NCBI RefSeq assembly: GCF_013366375.1
Contig: NZ_JABWMJ010000002.1
Location: forward strand, 124,001-188,000
Reading direction: 5' to 3'
DNA: 64,000 nucleotides
Source: Rhizobacter koreensis
Lineage (GTDB): Bacteria > Pseudomonadota > Gammaproteobacteria > Burkholderiales > Burkholderiaceae_C
The stretch's first letter is position 1. Each line of letters starts with the position of its first letter. The position numbers and the translations under genes are program-made. The notes beneath the pieces were generated by a model that was given only the letters and a program-made list of their open reading frames with translations, was not told the DNA's origin and did no database searches. This document shows, piece after piece, positions 46,514 through 56,427 of the stretch.

Positions 46514-47320
46514 ATGACGATCTCGCTCAAGGGGCCGGCCGACATCGAGGCCATGCGCGTGGCGGGGCGCCTGGCCGCCGAGGTGCTCGACATGCTGACG
46601 CCTCACGTGAAGCCCGGCGTGACCACCGAGCAGCTCGACCGCCTGGCCCACGACTACATCACGCAGGAGCAGAAGGCGACGCCGGCGCCGCTGAACTACG
46701 CACCGCCGGGCTACACGCCCTATCCCAAGTCGATCTGCACGTCGATCAATCACCAGGTCTGCCACGGCATTCCGAACGACCGGCCGCTGAAGAACGGCGA
46801 CATCGTCAACATCGACGTCACCGTCATCAAGGACGGCTGGCACGGCGACACCAGCCGCATGTTCATCGCCGGTGACGGCTCGATCGCAGCCAAGCGCCTC
46901 GTCAACTTCACGTACGAGGCGATGTGGAAGGGCATCCAGAAGGTCAGGCCTGGCGCGCGCCTCGGCGACATCGGCCATGCGATTCAGACCTACGCCGAGT
47001 CGAACGGCTTTTCGGTGGTGCGCGAGTTCTGCGGCCACGGCATCGGCCAGCGCTTCCACGAGGAGCCGCAGGTGCTGCATTACGGCAAGCCCGGCACGCT
47101 CGAGGTGCTGCAGCCCGGGATGGTGTTCACGATCGAGCCGATGATCAACGCCGGCCGGCGCGAGATCCGCGAGCTCGGCGACGGCTGGACCATCGTCACC
47201 AAGGACCGCTCGCTGTCGGCCCAGTGGGAGCACATGCTGGTCGTCACCGAGACCGGCTACGAGGTCCTCACGCTGTCGGCCGGCTCCCCGCCGCCGCCCG
47301 CGTTCGTCACCGACGTCTGA
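46514..47320 (+). CDS. map: type I methionine aminopeptidase
   Basis: A 268-residue dinuclear-metal peptidase removing the initiator methionine. The metal ligands are visible: Asp pair in [19 protein letters not shown], His in [14 protein letters not shown], Glu in [10 protein letters not shown] and Glu in QWEHMLVV. The substrate-binding His is in [12 protein letters not shown]. Length and spacing match E. coli Map. ATG 46514 aligns with the family start ([18 protein letters not shown]). It is followed 9 bases later by glnD, a gene pair found in other proteobacteria. Confidence 0.97.
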   Translation: MTISLKGPADIEAMRVAGRLAAEVLDMLTPHVKPGVTTEQLDRLAHDYITQEQKATPAPLNYAPPGYTPYPKSICTSINHQVCHGIPNDRPLKNGDIVNIDVTVIKDGWHGDTSRMFIAGDGSIAAKRLVNFTYEAMWKGIQKVRPGARLGDIGHAIQTYAESNGFSVVREFCGHGIGQRFHEEPQVLHYGKPGTLEVLQPGMVFTIEPMINAGRREIRELGDGWTIVTKDRSLSAQWEHMLVVTETGYEVLTLSAGSPPPPAFVTDV

Positions 47321-47329
47321 CCCGGCGCC

Positions 47330-49999
47330 ATGCAGCAGCACGGCGGGCTCGCCGATGCGACGCGGCCGGGCGGCGCGCACCAGCCGCACGGCGGCCCTGC
47401 GGCAGCGCAGATGGAGGCTGCCGTCGGCACCCCCGAATCCGCGCTCCGCGCGGCGTTCCGCGACGGCAAGGCGGCGCTCGTCGAGCGCTTCCGCAGCGCC
47501 GCGCCGTCGTCGCGTGCGGCCAACGCGCTGATTCGCGGCCTGGCCGCGCACGTGGACGAGACGTTGTGCGCGCTCTGGGAGCGATCCGCCATGCCGGAGG
47601 GTGCTGCCCTGCTGGCGGTCGGCGGCTACGGGCGCGGCGAACTGTTCCCGCATTCCGACGTCGACGTGCTCGTGCTGATGCCGGACGACGCGCCCGACGA
47701 CGCCGCGAGCCAGTCGGTCGGCCCGTTCATCACCGCGTGCTGGGACCTCGGACTCGAGATCGGCTCGAGCGTGCGTACCGTCGACGAATGCGTCGCGATG
47801 GCGCGGGACGACATCACGGTGCAGACCGCGCTGCTCGAGGCGCGCCTGCTCTGCGGGTCGGTGCCGCTCTGCCGCCGCTTCATGCAGGCGACCGCGGACG
47901 CGATGGAGCCGCACGCGTTCTTTCGCGCCAAGTCGCTCGAGATGCTGCAGCGCCATCAGAAGTACGAGAACACGCCGTACTCGCTGGAGCCCAACTGCAA
48001 GGAGAGCCCGGGCGGGCTGCGCGACCTGCAGACCGTGATCTGGGTCGCGCGCGCGGCGGGGCTCGGCTCGACCTGGAAGGCGATGGCGGGCAACGGCCTC
48101 ATCACGCCGTTCGAGGTGCGCCAGCTGCAGCGCAACGAAGGGCTGCTCAAGCTGGTGCGGGTGCGCCTGCACCTGATCGCCGGGCGGCGCGAGGACCGGC
48201 TCGTCTTCGACCTGCAGACCGCCGTCGCCGAAAGCTTCGGCTACCGCTCGTCCAACGCGCAGCGCGCCTCCGAGGTGCTGATGCGGCGCTATTACTGGGC
48301 CGCCAAGGCGGTGACCCAGCTCAGCCACATCCTCATGCTCAACATCGAGGAGCGCGTCGCCGGCCTCAAGGACGCGCCGATGCGGCCGATCGACGATCGC
48401 TTTCTCGAGCGCGCCGGCATGCTCGAGGTGGCGAGTGACGACCTCTACCGGCGCGACCCGCACGCCATCCTCGAGACCTTCCTGGTGCACCAGCGGACGG
48501 TGGGCCTGAAGGGCCTGTCGGCGCGCACGCTGCGCGCGCTCTACAACGCGCGCGAGCTGATGGACGCGCGCTTTCGTGCCGACCCCGTCAACCGGCGCAC
48601 CTTCATGCGCATCCTCACCGCGCCCGAGGGGCAGACGCACGCGTTCCGGCTGATGAACGAGACCAGCGTGCTCGGGCGTTACCTGTGGGTGTTCCGCCGC
48701 ATCGTGGGGCAGATGCAGCACGACCTCTTTCACGTCTACACGGTCGACCAGCACATCCTGATGGTGCTGCGCAACGTGCGCCGCTTCTTCATCCCCGAGC
48801 ACGCGCACGAGTACCCGTTCTGCTCGCAGCTCGCGTCGACCTTCGACCGGCCGTGGGTGCTCTACGTCGCCGCGCTCTTCCACGACGTCGCCAAAGGCCG
48901 CGGCGGCGACCACTCGGAGCTCGGCGCGCGCGAGGTGCGCCAGTTCTGCCGCGACCACGGCATCGGCAAGCCCGACGCCGAGCTGATCGAGTTCCTGGTC
49001 TCCGGGCACCTCACGATGTCGCGCATCGCGCAGAAGGAAGACCTCTCCGACCCGGAGGTGATCGCCGAGTTCACGCGCCGCATCGGCAGCGAGCGGCGCC
49101 TGACGGCGCTCTACCTGCTGACCGTCGCCGACATCCGAGGCACCAGCCCGAAGGTGTGGAACGCGTGGAAGGGCAAGCTGCTCGAGGACCTCTATCGCCT
49201 GACGCTGCGCGCGCTCGGCGGCGCGCGCCCCAACCTCGACGCCGAGATCGAGGCGCGCAAGCTCGAGGCGCGCCAGCTGCTCAGCCTGGCGTCGCTGCCG
49301 GCGGGCGCCGAGACGCGGCTCTGGAAGACGCTCGAGCTCAGCTACTTCGCGCGCCACGACGCCGGCGACATCGCCTGGCACACGCGCTCGCTCGAGCAGC
49401 ACGTCGCGACGCCGGTGCCGATCGTGCGGGCGCGCGTCTCGCCGGTCGGCGAAGGCCTGCAGGTCGTCGTCTATGCGCCGGATCGGCGCGACCTCTTCGC
49501 GCGCACCTGCGGCTACTTCGACAGCGCCGGCTTCAACATCCTCGACGCCAAGGTGCACACCAGCACCAGCGGCTACGCGCTCGATACCTTCCAGGTCATC
49601 AGCTCGTACAGCGGCGGCGAGCCGCACTATCGCGACCTCATCCTCTACGTCGAGACGCAGCTCGCGCGCGCGCTCGGCACCGAGGGGCCGCTGCCGGAGC
49701 CGAGCCGCGGCCGCATCTCGCGCCGCGTGAAGTCGTTCCCGATCACGCCGCGCATCACCCTGCGCCCCGACGAGCGCGCGCAGCGCTGGCTGCTCGGCGT
49801 CTCGGCGAGCGACCGCTCGGGGCTGCTCTACGCGATCTCGCGCGTGCTCGCGCAGCACAACATCAACCTGCAGCTGGCCAAGATCACGACGCTCGGCGAG
49901 CGCGTCGAGGACACGTTCCTCATCGACGGCCCGGCGCTGCAGCAGAGCCGCATGCAGCTGCAGATCGAGACCGAGATGCTCGACGCGATCAGCGCCTGA
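47330..49999 (+). CDS. glnD: [protein-PII] uridylyltransferase / uridylyl-removing enzyme (GlnD)
   Basis: An 889-residue bifunctional nitrogen sensor that uridylylates PII proteins when glutamine is low and deuridylylates them when it is high. Nucleotidyltransferase motif [19 protein letters not shown] (~95-115), then the PII-UTase linker ([20 protein letters not shown]), HD domain ([17 protein letters not shown], ~520) and two ACT domains (~700-790; [16 protein letters not shown] onward). All activity motifs appear intact. ATG 47330 is used; ATG 47411 is a possible shorter start because the first ~27 residues are low complexity and no strong ribosome-binding site is seen. Confidence 0.95.
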   Translation: MQQHGGLADATRPGGAHQPHGGPAAAQMEAAVGTPESALRAAFRDGKAALVERFRSAAPSSRAANALIRGLAAHVDETLCALWERSAMPEGAALLAVGGYGRGELFPHSDVDVLVLMPDDAPDDAASQSVGPFITACWDLGLEIGSSVRTVDECVAMARDDITVQTALLEARLLCGSVPLCRRFMQATADAMEPHAFFRAKSLEMLQRHQKYENTPYSLEPNCKESPGGLRDLQTVIWVARAAGLGSTWKAMAGNGLITPFEVRQLQRNEGLLKLVRVRLHLIAGRREDRLVFDLQTAVAESFGYRSSNAQRASEVLMRRYYWAAKAVTQLSHILMLNIEERVAGLKDAPMRPIDDRFLERAGMLEVASDDLYRRDPHAILETFLVHQRTVGLKGLSARTLRALYNARELMDARFRADPVNRRTFMRILTAPEGQTHAFRLMNETSVLGRYLWVFRRIVGQMQHDLFHVYTVDQHILMVLRNVRRFFIPEHAHEYPFCSQLASTFDRPWVLYVAALFHDVAKGRGGDHSELGAREVRQFCRDHGIGKPDAELIEFLVSGHLTMSRIAQKEDLSDPEVIAEFTRRIGSERRLTALYLLTVADIRGTSPKVWNAWKGKLLEDLYRLTLRALGGARPNLDAEIEARKLEARQLLSLASLPAGAETRLWKTLELSYFARHDAGDIAWHTRSLEQHVATPVPIVRARVSPVGEGLQVVVYAPDRRDLFARTCGYFDSAGFNILDAKVHTSTSGYALDTFQVISSYSGGEPHYRDLILYVETQLARALGTEGPLPEPSRGRISRRVKSFPITPRITLRPDERAQRWLLGVSASDRSGLLYAISRVLAQHNINLQLAKITTLGERVEDTFLIDGPALQQSRMQLQIETEMLDAISA

Positions 50000-50003
50000 T
50001 TCG

Positions 50004-51119
50004 ATGGGCACGAGGCTCGTGAGCGCCGACGACGCGCTGGCCCGGCTGGCGAGCTTCGACACCATCATCGACGCGCGCTCGCCGGGCGAGTTCGCGATCG
50101 ACCGCATCCCCGGCGCGGTGAACTGGCCCTCGCTCGACGACGCCGAGCGGGCGCTCGTCGGCACCGAATACAAGCAGGTCTCCGCGTTCGATGCCAGAAA
50201 GCGCGGCGCCGCTCTGGTCGCCCGCAACATCGCGCGCCACATCGAGCGCGAGGTGTTCGACAAGCCCAGGGACTGGAAGCCGCTGGTCTACTGCTGGCGC
50301 GGCGGGCAGCGCAGCGGCGCGCTCTCGACCGTGCTCGGCCAGATCGGGTTCCAGGTCGCGATGCTCGACGGCGGCTACCGCGAGTACCGGCGCGCCGTCC
50401 TAGCCGAACTCGATCAGCGGATGCCGAACTTCGACTTCCGCGTCGTCTGCGGCACCACCGGGTCCGGCAAGAGCCGGCTGCTCGGCGAACTCGCGCGCCA
50501 GGGCCGGCAGGTGCTCGACCTCGAAGCGCTCGCCGAGCACCGTGGCTCGGTGCTCGGGCTGGTGCCCGGGCACCCGCAGCCGAGCCAGAAGGCGTTCGAT
50601 TCGCGCCTCTGGTTCGCGCTGCGCGGGCTCGACCCGGCGCGGCCGGTGTTCGTCGAGAGCGAGAGCAAGAAGATCGGCGACGTGCGGGTGCCGGAGACGC
50701 TGATCGCGCGCATGCGCGACGCGCCGTGCGTGCTGCTGAACCTCGACGTAGACGCCCGCGTGGCGCTGCTGCTCGAGGATTACGCCTTCTTCGTCGCCGA
50801 CACCGGCGCCTTCTGCGAGCGCCTCAATGCGCTGCGCCCGCTGCGCGGCAACGCGACGATCGACGCGTGGCAGGATGCGGCGCGCGTCGGCCAGCACGCC
50901 GAGGTCGTGCGCGCCCTTCTGGTCGAGCACTACGACCCGATCTACCTGCAATCGATGCGGCGCAACTTCCGCGGCGTCGCGGAGCCGTGGCTCCGCATCG
51001 ACTGGCGCGGCGACGCGGCGAGCCTGGCGGCGACGGCGGCGCGGATCGGCGAGGCGGCGGAGCGGCCAGGGCCGGCTGTGGCCGCTACGCCGACAGCCTC
51101 GGCCGCCCTTTCGAGCTGA
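50004..51119 (+). CDS. mnmH: tRNA 2-selenouridine synthase (MnmH/SelU)
   Basis: A 371-residue enzyme replacing sulfur by selenium (via geranylated 2-thiouridine) at the wobble position of Lys, Glu and Gln tRNAs. An N-terminal rhodanese domain carries the catalytic cysteine at Cys97 (LVYCWRGGQRSG), the same number as in E. coli. A P-loop domain follows with GTTGSGKS (150-157). The context GTEYKQVSAFDARKRGAALVA is typical. It starts 4 bases after glnD. The selenophosphate synthase gene selD, needed for activity, is not in the window. Confidence 0.94.
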   Translation: MGTRLVSADDALARLASFDTIIDARSPGEFAIDRIPGAVNWPSLDDAERALVGTEYKQVSAFDARKRGAALVARNIARHIEREVFDKPRDWKPLVYCWRGGQRSGALSTVLGQIGFQVAMLDGGYREYRRAVLAELDQRMPNFDFRVVCGTTGSGKSRLLGELARQGRQVLDLEALAEHRGSVLGLVPGHPQPSQKAFDSRLWFALRGLDPARPVFVESESKKIGDVRVPETLIARMRDAPCVLLNLDVDARVALLLEDYAFFVADTGAFCERLNALRPLRGNATIDAWQDAARVGQHAEVVRALLVEHYDPIYLQSMRRNFRGVAEPWLRIDWRGDAASLAATAARIGEAAERPGPAVAATPTASAALSS

Positions 51120-51148
51120 GTCGGCGGCGCAGGCGCCGCCCTCTTCGC

Positions 51149-51925
51149 CTACTGGCGCGCTGAAGCCCCGCTGCCGTTGCCGCGCTCGCGCAGCCACGCC
51201 TCGAGCTGCTCGGAGCCGCCGATCAGCTTGCCGCCGACGAACACCTGCGGCACCGTGCCGGCACTGGCGATGGCGCCGAGCGCCTTGCTGCGGATCGTGT
51301 GCGGCAGCGGCACCTCGGCGTAGCTGAGGCCGGCATCGTCGAGCATCTTCTTCGCCTTCGCGCAGAAGCTGCAGCCCTGGCGCGTGAGGATCGCGATCGG
51401 CTCGGGCGGCTTGGCGCCCGGGGCGAGGTACTCGAGCATCGTGTCGGCGTCCGACACCTCAAACGGATCGCCTTCCTTCTGCGGCTCGAGGAACATCTTC
51501 TCGATCTTCTTGTCGCGCACCAGCATCGAGTAACGCCACGAGCGCTTGCCGAAATTGAGGTCGCTCTTGTCGACGAGCATGCCCATCGCCTCGGTGAACG
51601 CGCCGTTGCCGTCCGGCAGCAGCAACACGTTCTCGGCCTCCTGGTCGCGGCCCCACTCTTCCATGACGAACGGATCGTTCACCGAGACGCAGACGATGGT
51701 GTCGATGCCGTGCTGCTTGAACACCGGCGCCAGCTCGTTGTAGCGCGGCAGGTGCGTCGACGAGCAGGTCGGCGTGAACGCGCCAGGCAGCGAGAACACG
51801 ATGACGTTCTTGCCGCCGAACAGCTCGTCGGTGGTGAGGGTCTGCCACTCGCCGTTGCGGCGCAGGCGGAACGACACGTCGGGAACGGTCTGCCCTTCGT
51901 GGCTGGTGAGGGTCTGGTCTGGCAT
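51149..51925 (-). CDS. hybrid peroxiredoxin-glutaredoxin
   Basis: A 258-residue fusion of a Prx5-type peroxiredoxin and a glutaredoxin that reduces peroxides with glutathione. The peroxidatic cysteine is Cys54 ([14 protein letters not shown]) and the glutaredoxin active site is Cys185-Ser-Phe-Cys188 ([11 protein letters not shown]), with the cis-proline segment [14 protein letters not shown] 51925 begins [19 protein letters not shown]. The stop is 29 bases from that of mnmH (convergent). The upstream side faces a 485-base gene-free stretch with the palindrome array, which separates it from phaB on the same strand. Confidence 0.94.
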   Translation of the reverse strand: MPDQTLTSHEGQTVPDVSFRLRRNGEWQTLTTDELFGGKNVIVFSLPGAFTPTCSSTHLPRYNELAPVFKQHGIDTIVCVSVNDPFVMEEWGRDQEAENVLLLPDGNGAFTEAMGMLVDKSDLNFGKRSWRYSMLVRDKKIEKMFLEPQKEGDPFEVSDADTMLEYLAPGAKPPEPIAILTRQGCSFCAKAKKMLDDAGLSYAEVPLPHTIRSKALGAIASAGTVPQVFVGGKLIGGSEQLEAWLRERGNGSGASARQ

Positions 51926-52127
51926 GGCGATCACCCGGATGCTGTGGAACCTCTCGAGGGAGCAAATGGTGAGCCTGGGCCGGACGGCTGCGCGGACGGG
52001 GCCGCCGGATGTAACGGCTGCGCCGGCACAGCCAGTCTGCGAGGGGCCATGGGCGACAAGCAGGCGCGTCCCAGGCGCAACGCGGCTCGGGGCGTGCGCG
52101 CCCTGGGTTCGCTTGGAAGCGCAACCC
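51926..52127. other. gene-free stretch upstream of the peroxiredoxin gene
   Basis: This is the first part of a 485-base stretch without a gene; the rest is the palindrome array. It must contain the promoter of the peroxiredoxin gene, but no convincing -10 or -35 or OxyR-like site is visible. An imperfect inverted repeat (GGTTCGCTTGGAAGCGCAACC, arms GGTTCGC and GCGCAACC) lies just before the array. No conserved-looking small ORF is seen. Confidence 0.4.
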
Positions 52128-52414
52128 GTGAGCAAGGCGAAGAACAGTCCGCAGGGACTGTTCTTCGGCCGGCTTGCCCCACGCCCGCCCTTGCAAGGGC
52201 GGGCGGTTCGCCAGGCGCAGGACAGTCCGCAGGGACTGTTCTTCGTCCTTGCTCTTCCCACGCCCGCCCTTGCAGGGGCGGGCGGTTCGCCAGGCGCAGG
52301 ACAGTCCGCAGGGACTGTCCTGCGTCCAGGCTCACCCCACGCCCGCCCTTGCAGGCGCGGGCGGTTCGCAAGGCGAAGAACAGTCCGCAGGGACTGTTCT
52401 TCGTCCTTGCTCAC
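52128..52414. repeat. array of seven alternating palindromes bounded by inverted repeats
   Basis: Four type A hairpins (arms around CAGTCC, loop GCAG, arms around GGACTG) at 52139-52166, 52219-52242, 52295-52324 and 52375-52402 alternate with three type B palindromes (CGCCCGCCC, TTGCA, then mostly GGGCGGGCG) at 52182-52205, 52261-52284 and 52340-52363. The period is 78-79 bases. Perfect 10-base inverted termini GTGAGCAAGG (52128-52137) and CCTTGCTCAC (52405-52414) enclose it. The right terminus contains the phaB stop codon. Possible roles are transcript termination or 3'-end stabilisation of the phaCAB mRNA, or a small non-autonomous palindromic element (REP/MITE-like). Confidence 0.9.
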
Positions 52415-53148
52415 CCCATGTGCAGCCCGCCGTTGACGGAGAAATCGGCGCCGGTGGCGAAGCCCGACTCCTCGGACGCGAGCCAGCCGACGATCGAAGC
52501 GATGTCGTCCGGCGTGCCGAGCCGCTTGACGGGGATTCCGGAGACGATCTTGTCGAGCACTTCCCGCCGGATCGACTTGACCATGTCGGTCGCGACGTAG
52601 CCGGGGCTCACCGTGTTCACCGTGACGCCCTTGCTGGCGACTTCCTGCGCCAGCGCCATCGTAAAGCCGTGCATCCCGGCCTTGGCGGCGGAGTAGTTCG
52701 TCTGGCCGAACTGGCCCTTCTCGCCGTTCACCGAGCTGATGTTGATCACGCGGCCCCACCCGCGCTCGACCATGTTGTCGATCACCTGCTTGGTGACGTT
52801 GAACAGGCTGGTCAGGTTGGTCTCGATCACCGCATCCCAGTCGGCGCGCGTCATCTTGCGGAACAGGCCGTCGCGGGTGATGCCGGCGTTGTTGACGAGC
52901 ACGTCGATTGGGCCATGCGTGGCGCGCACGTCGCTGAACGCGGCGACCGTCGAGTCCCAGTCGCCGACGTTGCCGACCGAGGCGTGGAACTCGTAACCGA
53001 GCGCGCGCTGCTCGCGCAGCCACTTGGCGCAATCGCGGCTCGGCCCGCAGCCCGCCACCACCAGAAAGCCGTCGCGATGCAGGCGCTGGCACATGGCGGT
53101 GCCGATGCCGCCCATGCCACCGGTCACGTATGCGATCTTGCGGGTCAT
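52411..53148 (-). CDS. phaB: acetoacetyl-CoA reductase (PhaB)
   Basis: A 245-residue NADPH-dependent SDR reducing acetoacetyl-CoA to (R)-3-hydroxybutyryl-CoA for PHB synthesis. Cofactor motif [12 protein letters not shown] (~9-20), NNAG at 86-89, catalytic Ser138/Ser139 ([15 protein letters not shown]), Tyr152 and Lys156 ([12 protein letters not shown]). The C-terminus [13 protein letters not shown] is canonical. ATG 53148 has a GGAGA site. It lies 82 bases after phaA. The stop codon sits in the terminal inverted repeat of the downstream palindrome array. Confidence 0.97.
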   Translation of the reverse strand: MTRKIAYVTGGMGGIGTAMCQRLHRDGFLVVAGCGPSRDCAKWLREQRALGYEFHASVGNVGDWDSTVAAFSDVRATHGPIDVLVNNAGITRDGLFRKMTRADWDAVIETNLTSLFNVTKQVIDNMVERGWGRVINISSVNGEKGQFGQTNYSAAKAGMHGFTMALAQEVASKGVTVNTVSPGYVATDMVKSIRREVLDKIVSGIPVKRLGTPDDIASIVGWLASEESGFATGADFSVNGGLHMG

Positions 53149-53230
53149 CGGGTCTCCGTGCGGCGCCGGCAGGCCGGCGCCGATCGGACGGACAGAGAGC
53201 AAGGAATGCGCCGGATCCGGCGCCGGCGGG

Positions 53231-54409
53231 TCAGCGTTCGACGCAGAGCGCGACCCCCATGCCGCCGCCGATGCAGAGGCTGGCGATGCCCTTCTTCGCG
53301 TTGCGCCGCCCCATCTCGTGCAGCAGCGTCACCAGGATGCGGCAGCCCGACGCACCGATCGGGTGGCCAATCGCGATCGCGCCGCCGTTCACGTTCACCT
53401 TGCTGGTGTCCCAGCCCATTTCGTTGTTGACCGCGCAGGCCTGGGCGGCGAACGCCTCGTTGATCTCGAGCAGATCGAGGTCCTGCGGCTTCCAGCCGGC
53501 GCGCTGCAGCGCCTTCTGCGACGCCGGCACCGGACCCATGCCCATGTAGGCCGGGTCGAGCGCGACCGTCGCGTAGCTGGCGATGCGCGCCATCGGCGTG
53601 AGGCCGAGCTGGTCGGCGCGCTTGGCGGTCATCACCACCACCGCGGCGGCGCCGTCGTTGATGCCCGACGCATTGCCGGCGGTGACCGTGCCGGCCTTGT
53701 CGAACGCGGGACGCAGGCCCGCCAGCGCGTCGGCGTTGGTCTTCTTGTTGATGAACTCGTCGGCCGAGAAGACGAGCGGATCGCCCTTCTTCTGCGGAAT
53801 GCTGAACGGCACGATCTCGTCGTTGAAGCGGCCTGCCTCCTGCGCGGCCGCCGCCTTCTGCTGCGAGGCCAGCGCGAGCGCGTCCTGCTTGTCGCGCGAG
53901 ATGTCGTACTTCTTGGCGACGTTCTCGGCGGTGATGCCCATGTGGTACTTGTTGTACACGTCGAACAGACCGTCGGTGATCATCGAATCGACCGCCTTCC
54001 AGTCGCCCATGCGCATGCCTTCGCGCGAGCCCATCAGCACGTGGGGCGACAGGCTCATGTTCTCCTGGCCGCCGGCGATGCCGATCTCGTAGTCGCCGTC
54101 GCGGATCGCCTGCGCGGCGAGCATCACCGCCTTGAGGCCCGAGCCGCAGACCGCGTTGATGGTGAGCCCCGGCACGCTTTGCGGCAGGCCGCTCTTGATG
54201 ACGGCCTGGCGCGCCGGATTCTGGCCCGATCCGGCCGTCAGCACCTGGCCGAGGATGACCTCGCCGATCTGGTCGCCGGTGAGCCTGGCGCGCTCGAGGA
54301 CGTTCGCGATGACGGCCGCGCCGAGCTCGGGCGCCGGCGTCTTCGACAGGCTGCCGCCGAACTTGCCGACGGCGGTACGGGCGGCGGCGACGATGACGAT
54401 GTCGGTCAT
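53231..54409 (-). CDS. phaA: acetyl-CoA C-acetyltransferase (PhaA, beta-ketothiolase)
   Basis: A 392-residue thiolase condensing two acetyl-CoA to acetoacetyl-CoA, the first step of PHB synthesis. The nucleophile is Cys88 (INAVCGSGLKAV); the second active-site block is GGAIAIGHPIGASGCRI (catalytic His) and the third CIGGGMGVAL (catalytic Cys). Length equals biosynthetic thiolases. ATG 54409 is preceded by a GGAGA-like site. It lies 56 bases after phaC and before phaB, the classical C-A-B order. Confidence 0.97.
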   Translation of the reverse strand: MTDIVIVAAARTAVGKFGGSLSKTPAPELGAAVIANVLERARLTGDQIGEVILGQVLTAGSGQNPARQAVIKSGLPQSVPGLTINAVCGSGLKAVMLAAQAIRDGDYEIGIAGGQENMSLSPHVLMGSREGMRMGDWKAVDSMITDGLFDVYNKYHMGITAENVAKKYDISRDKQDALALASQQKAAAAQEAGRFNDEIVPFSIPQKKGDPLVFSADEFINKKTNADALAGLRPAFDKAGTVTAGNASGINDGAAAVVVMTAKRADQLGLTPMARIASYATVALDPAYMGMGPVPASQKALQRAGWKPQDLDLLEINEAFAAQACAVNNEMGWDTSKVNVNGGAIAIGHPIGASGCRILVTLLHEMGRRNAKKGIASLCIGGGMGVALCVER

Positions 54410-54465
54410 GGGAATCTCCTGGTTGGACGATGAAATGCGGAACTGGCGAACCCGACGGTCAGCCG

Positions 54466-56187
54466 TCAGGTCGCCTTCTGTTTGACGTAGCGGCCCGGCG
54501 CCGGCTCGATCACCGGGTACTTGGCGCTGCCGTAGCCGGCGGGCGCCGGGATCTGCTTGCCCGACAGCGGCTTGAGCCAGCGCGACCACTCGCCCCACCA
54601 GCTGCCGGGCAGCTCGCGCGCATGGTCGAGCCACACGTGCGAGTCGACCGGGTCGCCCGGGTCGGCGACCCAGTGGCTGCGCTTGCCCTTGGTCGGCGGG
54701 TTGATCACGCCGGCGATGTGCCCGGAGGCGCCGAGCACGAAACGGGTGTCGCCACCCAGCACCTGCAGGTTCCGGTAGGCGCCCTCCCACGGCACGATGT
54801 GGTCCTCGCGCGAGGCGTAGATGAACGCCGGCACCTTGATGCTGCCGAGGTCGACCTTCTCGCCGCAGACGGTGAGCTTGCCGGGCTTGACGAGGTTGTT
54901 CTCGAGGTACGTGTTGCGCAGGTACCAGCAGTACATCGGCCCCGGCAGGTTGGTGCCGTCGCTGTTCCAGTACAGCAGGTCGAACGGCGGCGGCGTCTCG
55001 CCCTTCAGGTAGTTGGCGACGACGTAGTTCCAGACCAGGTCGTTCGGGCGCAGGAAGCTGAACGTGGTCGCGAGCTCCTGCCCCTTGAGCAGCGAACCGC
55101 CGCCGGGCGAGTCGGCGCCGATCGTCATCTCGCGCATCTTCACCATCGCTTCGTCGATGAAGATGTCGAGCACGCCCGTGCTCGAGAAGTCCAGAAAGGT
55201 GGTGAGCAGCGTCATGCTCGACGCCGGGCGCTCGCCGCGCGCGGCGAGCACCGCGAGCGCAGTGGCGAGGATGGTGCCGCCGATGCAGAAGCCGAGCGTG
55301 TTGAGCTTGTCGCTGCCGGTGATGTCGCGCACCACATCGATCGCCTTCAGCGGCCCCTGCTCGATGTAGTCGTCCCAGGTGAGCTTCGCCATCGACGGCT
55401 CGGGGTTGCGCCAGCTCATCACGAACACCCGGTGGCCCTGCTCGACCGTGTAGCGGATCAGCGAGTTCTCGGGCTGCAGGTCGAGGATGTAGTACTTGTT
55501 GATACAGGGCGGCACGAACAGCATCGGCCGCGCGTGCACCTTGGCGGTCAGCGGCTTGTACTCGAGCAGCTGGAACAGCTCGCTTTCGAACACCACCGCA
55601 CCTTCGGTCGTCGCGACGTTGCGGCCGACCTCGAACACGCTCTCGTCGGTCTGCGACAGGTGCCCCTGCCTGAGGTCGTTCAGCAGGTGCATCACGCCCT
55701 TGGCGATGCTCTCGCCCTGCGTCTCGAGCGCCTTGCGCTGCGCCTCGGGGTTGAGCGCCAGGTAGTTGGCCGGCGACGCGGCATCGACCCACTGCTGCAC
55801 CGCGAACCGGATGCGCGCCTTGGTCTTCTCGTCGGCCTCGATCGCATCGGCCATCTGCATCAGCGTGCGCGCGTTCAGCAGGTACATCTGCGCGAGGTAC
55901 GCGGTCGACGGGCTGCCCATCCAGTCGGGCGCGGCGAAGCGGCGGTCGAGCGGCTTGGGCTTGCCCGCGCCGTCGGCCCCGTCGGCAGGTGCGAGCAGGC
56001 GGTTCCAGAGCGCGGTCGATTCGGCCAGGTAGTCGGACTGCAGCTGGGCCAGCTTCTCGGGAACGAGCTTGAAGTCGAGCAGCGGCTTCCAGGCGCCGCT
56101 CAGCACGTTGGCGACGTCGAAGATCGGCGCGGCCCGCATGTTCGGCGCGCTCGCGCCGGGCCGGTCGGTGGTCGGTTGCTCTTTCAC
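54466..56187 (-). CDS. phaC: class I poly(3-hydroxyalkanoate) synthase (PhaC)
   Basis: A 573-residue synthase polymerising (R)-3-hydroxyacyl-CoA on the granule surface. The lipase-like box is GFCIGG with nucleophile Cys301; the other triad members are Asp462 (YASREDHIVPW) and His490 (GASGHIAGVIN). The N-terminal domain and length match class I enzymes using short-chain monomers. The start is GTG 56187 with a strong AAGGAGA site 8 nt upstream. Upstream minus-strand hexamers TAGGAT (56243-56238) and GATAAT (56261-56256) are possible -10 elements. No phaR repressor gene follows phaB here. Confidence 0.97.
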   Translation of the reverse strand: MKEQPTTDRPGASAPNMRAAPIFDVANVLSGAWKPLLDFKLVPEKLAQLQSDYLAESTALWNRLLAPADGADGAGKPKPLDRRFAAPDWMGSPSTAYLAQMYLLNARTLMQMADAIEADEKTKARIRFAVQQWVDAASPANYLALNPEAQRKALETQGESIAKGVMHLLNDLRQGHLSQTDESVFEVGRNVATTEGAVVFESELFQLLEYKPLTAKVHARPMLFVPPCINKYYILDLQPENSLIRYTVEQGHRVFVMSWRNPEPSMAKLTWDDYIEQGPLKAIDVVRDITGSDKLNTLGFCIGGTILATALAVLAARGERPASSMTLLTTFLDFSSTGVLDIFIDEAMVKMREMTIGADSPGGGSLLKGQELATTFSFLRPNDLVWNYVVANYLKGETPPPFDLLYWNSDGTNLPGPMYCWYLRNTYLENNLVKPGKLTVCGEKVDLGSIKVPAFIYASREDHIVPWEGAYRNLQVLGGDTRFVLGASGHIAGVINPPTKGKRSHWVADPGDPVDSHVWLDHARELPGSWWGEWSRWLKPLSGKQIPAPAGYGSAKYPVIEPAPGRYVKQKAT

Positions 56188-56427
56188 GGCGCTGTCTCCT
56201 TGTGCCCGGCGATGCGGCCGCCGGCGCGCTTTCGCGCATCCTAGCCCTCGGCGGGATTATCGGCGTGGCCCGAAGGGCGAACTGCGGGTTCTGCCGGAGT
56301 CGCGGCGCGGCCGCCGCAGCGCCGCAAGGTCGTTCGGGTCGGGGCGCACGGCGGATGGGCGCGCGCCGGACAATCAGGTGCCCTCGATGCGGTCCGCCGT
56401 GCCGAAAACCCCGTTCCGGAGTCAGCC

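Noticed and set aside
52128..52414. CRISPR array
   Set aside because: Repeats are palindromic and of two alternating kinds; the segments between them are themselves repeated, not unique spacers, and there are no cas genes.
51149..53092. Apparent continuous fusion of the peroxiredoxin frame through the palindrome array into phaB
   Set aside because: The part upstream of 51925 has no conserved protein content, reads phaB in the wrong frame, and the ATG at 51925 matches the family start exactly; the open frame is due to GC bias.
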